64,000 nt of DNA from the NCBI GenBank assembly GCA_036872755.1, contig JAVHNS010000005.1, forward strand, positions 2,356,001 through 2,420,000, in the 5' to 3' direction. Below the pieces are notes generated by a model. The model made no database searches, was not told the DNA's origin, and saw nothing but the letters and a program-made list of their open reading frames with translations. The translations under genes were made by a program, and so were the position numbers. This stretch comes from Orbilia blumenaviensis (Eukaryota > Ascomycota > Orbiliomycetes > Orbiliales > Orbiliaceae). This document shows positions 62,357 to 64,000 of this stretch, piece after piece (positions within the stretch are counted from its first letter, which is position 1; the number at the start of each line of letters is the position of its first letter).

Positions 62357-63248
62357 CTAGGAAAGCTTTGGTCCTTCAACGGTGTGGACACCTGAGCCTT
62401 CCCTAATCTCCAAAATACTCACATCTAGTGGCAGCTTCTCGCCTAGCCAGACAGCGCCCACAGTATGATCGTGCAGTTCATTACCGGTGTTCGGGTGAAC
62501 CAAAATGCTCAAGGGTCCACGGTGGATCATAAGCCACGGAATGAATGCGCCAAATTGCTCTGGAGTGAAGAGGTTGATCTTGGATAGGTTAGTGGTTTAG
62601 AACCATATATTTGGATTTGCGGCAGTGGTAATATATTACCTCGAACATAGCAGTCCTGAATTCGACGCATTGTATCACGGGTTAGAGATAGTCGGATCTA
62701 GTTTATATAAGCGGAGGCATATATACTTACAAGTGGGGTCCTAATGGAAGTTTGGTGGTAGTTAGCATAATATCACATTGACTTATATAGTTATGCTTAC
62801 GAAAGAACTTGAATACGTGGGATAGGATGTGGGGGTGCGTACCGATTGGCCTTTCCCAAAATCTGTAGACCCTTAGCTCGGGGACTGTATCAACATCCAG
62901 TTATCCTTTAGTATGGAGCCAATTACAATTGCTAGTTATACCCTATAGTAGGTTAATATGGCTAAGGAACATACATTCATATCGGATTCTCTCCCACAGA
63001 CTTCTCGCAAATTCCTTCTGCTTTTTGTTTGGCTCATGGTAATACACATGAACATCGAATGCGGCCTTTCCAGGCCTCTTGTCTAGTGGATCTGGGAACT
63101 CATTATATGCGGTAGATAGTGATCCTGAAGCTGGGTTCTCGAGGGATTTGCCGTCTGCCCGGATTGCCGTGGGCAGAGGGGGCGCATTTTCGTAGGGTGT
63201 GCCTTGAATCAAAGACGGATATGTGATAGGGAATTGAATGAACGACAT
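62357..63248 (-). CDS. DOPA 4,5-dioxygenase-like protein (5 exons, two of them microexons)
   Basis: Exons 63248-62975, 62884-62843, 62740-62731, 62655-62640 and 62578-62357 join in frame to 187 aa. The junctions are confirmed by continuous family motifs: AFDVHVYYHEPNKKQKEFAR, SLWERIRYEFPELRVYRFWE, RPIGPHLTAMFEINLFTPEQ and FGAFIPWLMIHRGPLSILVH. PNTGNELHDHTVGAVWLGEK and LPLDVSILEIREGSGVHTVE follow. The third exon is 10 nt and the fourth 16 nt; each is flanked by good GT/AG and CTAAC signals. The histidines FDVHVYYH and VHPNTGNELHDH are the likely metal ligands of this family. Its founding member, in the fly agaric, opens the DOPA ring for betalain pigments; in most ascomycetes the substrate is unknown. 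The length is typical. Confidence 0.9.
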
Positions 63249-64000
63249 CGTTATTGAGAATTATCGTGTATAATTATTTGCGAATTCAGTCGAAGTTACC
63301 CAACTAGTTTAACCAGGCCGGCCTCTGGACAATACGCCTATATATATATTGCTGTAGCTGCTAGCAGCGCTGGTCTCTTTAGTGAAGAAAGTGACCGTAA
63401 AGATACACTATCGCAGTTTGTGGAACTCTCTGAATCTTCCGTTGCATTAATTCTGTTGGGTACAAGAAAGGGTTTATATCGACTGGATCCGAGGCTAAAC
63501 CATCAAGAGGTTTAAATTTGCAAAGTATAAAGTCAGTGTCACGATGTTACATGTTACATGTTGCATTTCTAAGCTACAGCTATGGCCTCACGAATACTCA
63601 GCGACTTGCCTAAAACGGGGTATGGCGACACATCTCTCAGGACAATGACAATGGTGTTATTTGGTACGCGCACGTGACACTTTCGGCCGTCAAATCGGTC
63701 CTTACCGAGCCATTTCATGGAGGTTGGTTTATGAGACTAGTACTGATAAATCCCGGCGAATTGGAAGGTCTGAAATCATTTGCAAAGGCATCTATCCTGG
63801 CCATCTACATGTAGTCAACTGCATTAACGTTACCTTCATCATATGCAACCATGTGAACGGCAACAAATTTCAAGACATCTTTCGGCCGGCACAATCCAGG
63901 CCTCAATGGAGCATGGGCTAGTAGAATGTTAGTCTGGTACGTCATGCAACCATTCCCCATTCCCCACTAACTTCAGCTCGAGGCGTCACTCATAACATCT
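63249..64000. other. Upstream flank of the dioxygenase-like gene
   Basis: No gene is recognisable up to the window end. A TATATATAT stretch at about 63340-63349 lies upstream of the start codon. A direct repeat of TGTTACA lies at about 63544-63558. Any further gene would lie beyond the window. Confidence 0.5.

Overview
The window looks like nuclear DNA of a filamentous ascomycete (Pezizomycotina). Genes carry one to four short GT-AG introns of about 55-150 nt. Many of these introns have CTAAC- or CTGAC-like branch points. The protein families are typical of moulds: a Zn2Cys6 regulator with a conserved WWGN-type extension, DUF4246, fungal F-box and BTB proteins, a SAM-PH protein and a fungal DOPA-dioxygenase-like protein. 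I see no rRNA, tRNA, CRISPR array or intact transposon. I cannot name the species. The long, transposon-poor-looking deserts and the abundant microsatellites recall Pezizomycetes, but that is a guess.

Layout. Positions 1-18,000 are gene-dense: a partial F-box gene (-), a BTB gene (+), a second F-box gene (-), a CSA/ERCC8/Rad28 WD40 gene (-) head-to-head with an Rrn10-like gene (+), a Trm140-type tRNA methyltransferase (-), a DUF4246 gene (-), LSM6 (+) and an arylalkylamine-type GNAT acetyltransferase (-). From 18 kb onward genes become islands in long non-coding stretches: an unrecognised acidic protein (20.9-21.8 kb, +), a PRO1/NosA-like Zn2Cys6 regulator (27.7-29.8 kb, -), a SAM-PH protein (46.1-49.0 kb, +), a four-helix membrane protein (53.8-55.0 kb, -), and a convergent pair at 61.2-63.2 kb, the mitochondrial FMP32/CCDC90-like protein (+) and the DOPA-4,5-dioxygenase-like protein (-). 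The largest desert is about 16 kb (29.8-46.1 kb).

How the genes relate. Most are housekeeping genes with no shared pathway. One possible theme is that the first 7.7 kb holds four predicted substrate receptors for cullin-RING ubiquitin ligases: two F-box, one BTB and one DCAF-type WD40. Exon structures below were assembled by eye from splice signals and reading-frame continuity. Several correct naive open reading frames, for example the true starts of the Zn2Cys6, DUF4246 and FMP32 genes. They also reveal exons of only 10, 16 and 23 nt. I did not find a convincing novel system. The best leads are the microexons, the ubiquitin-receptor cluster, a nested inverted repeat at 14.8 kb and a possible short-exon gene at 37.5-38.5 kb.
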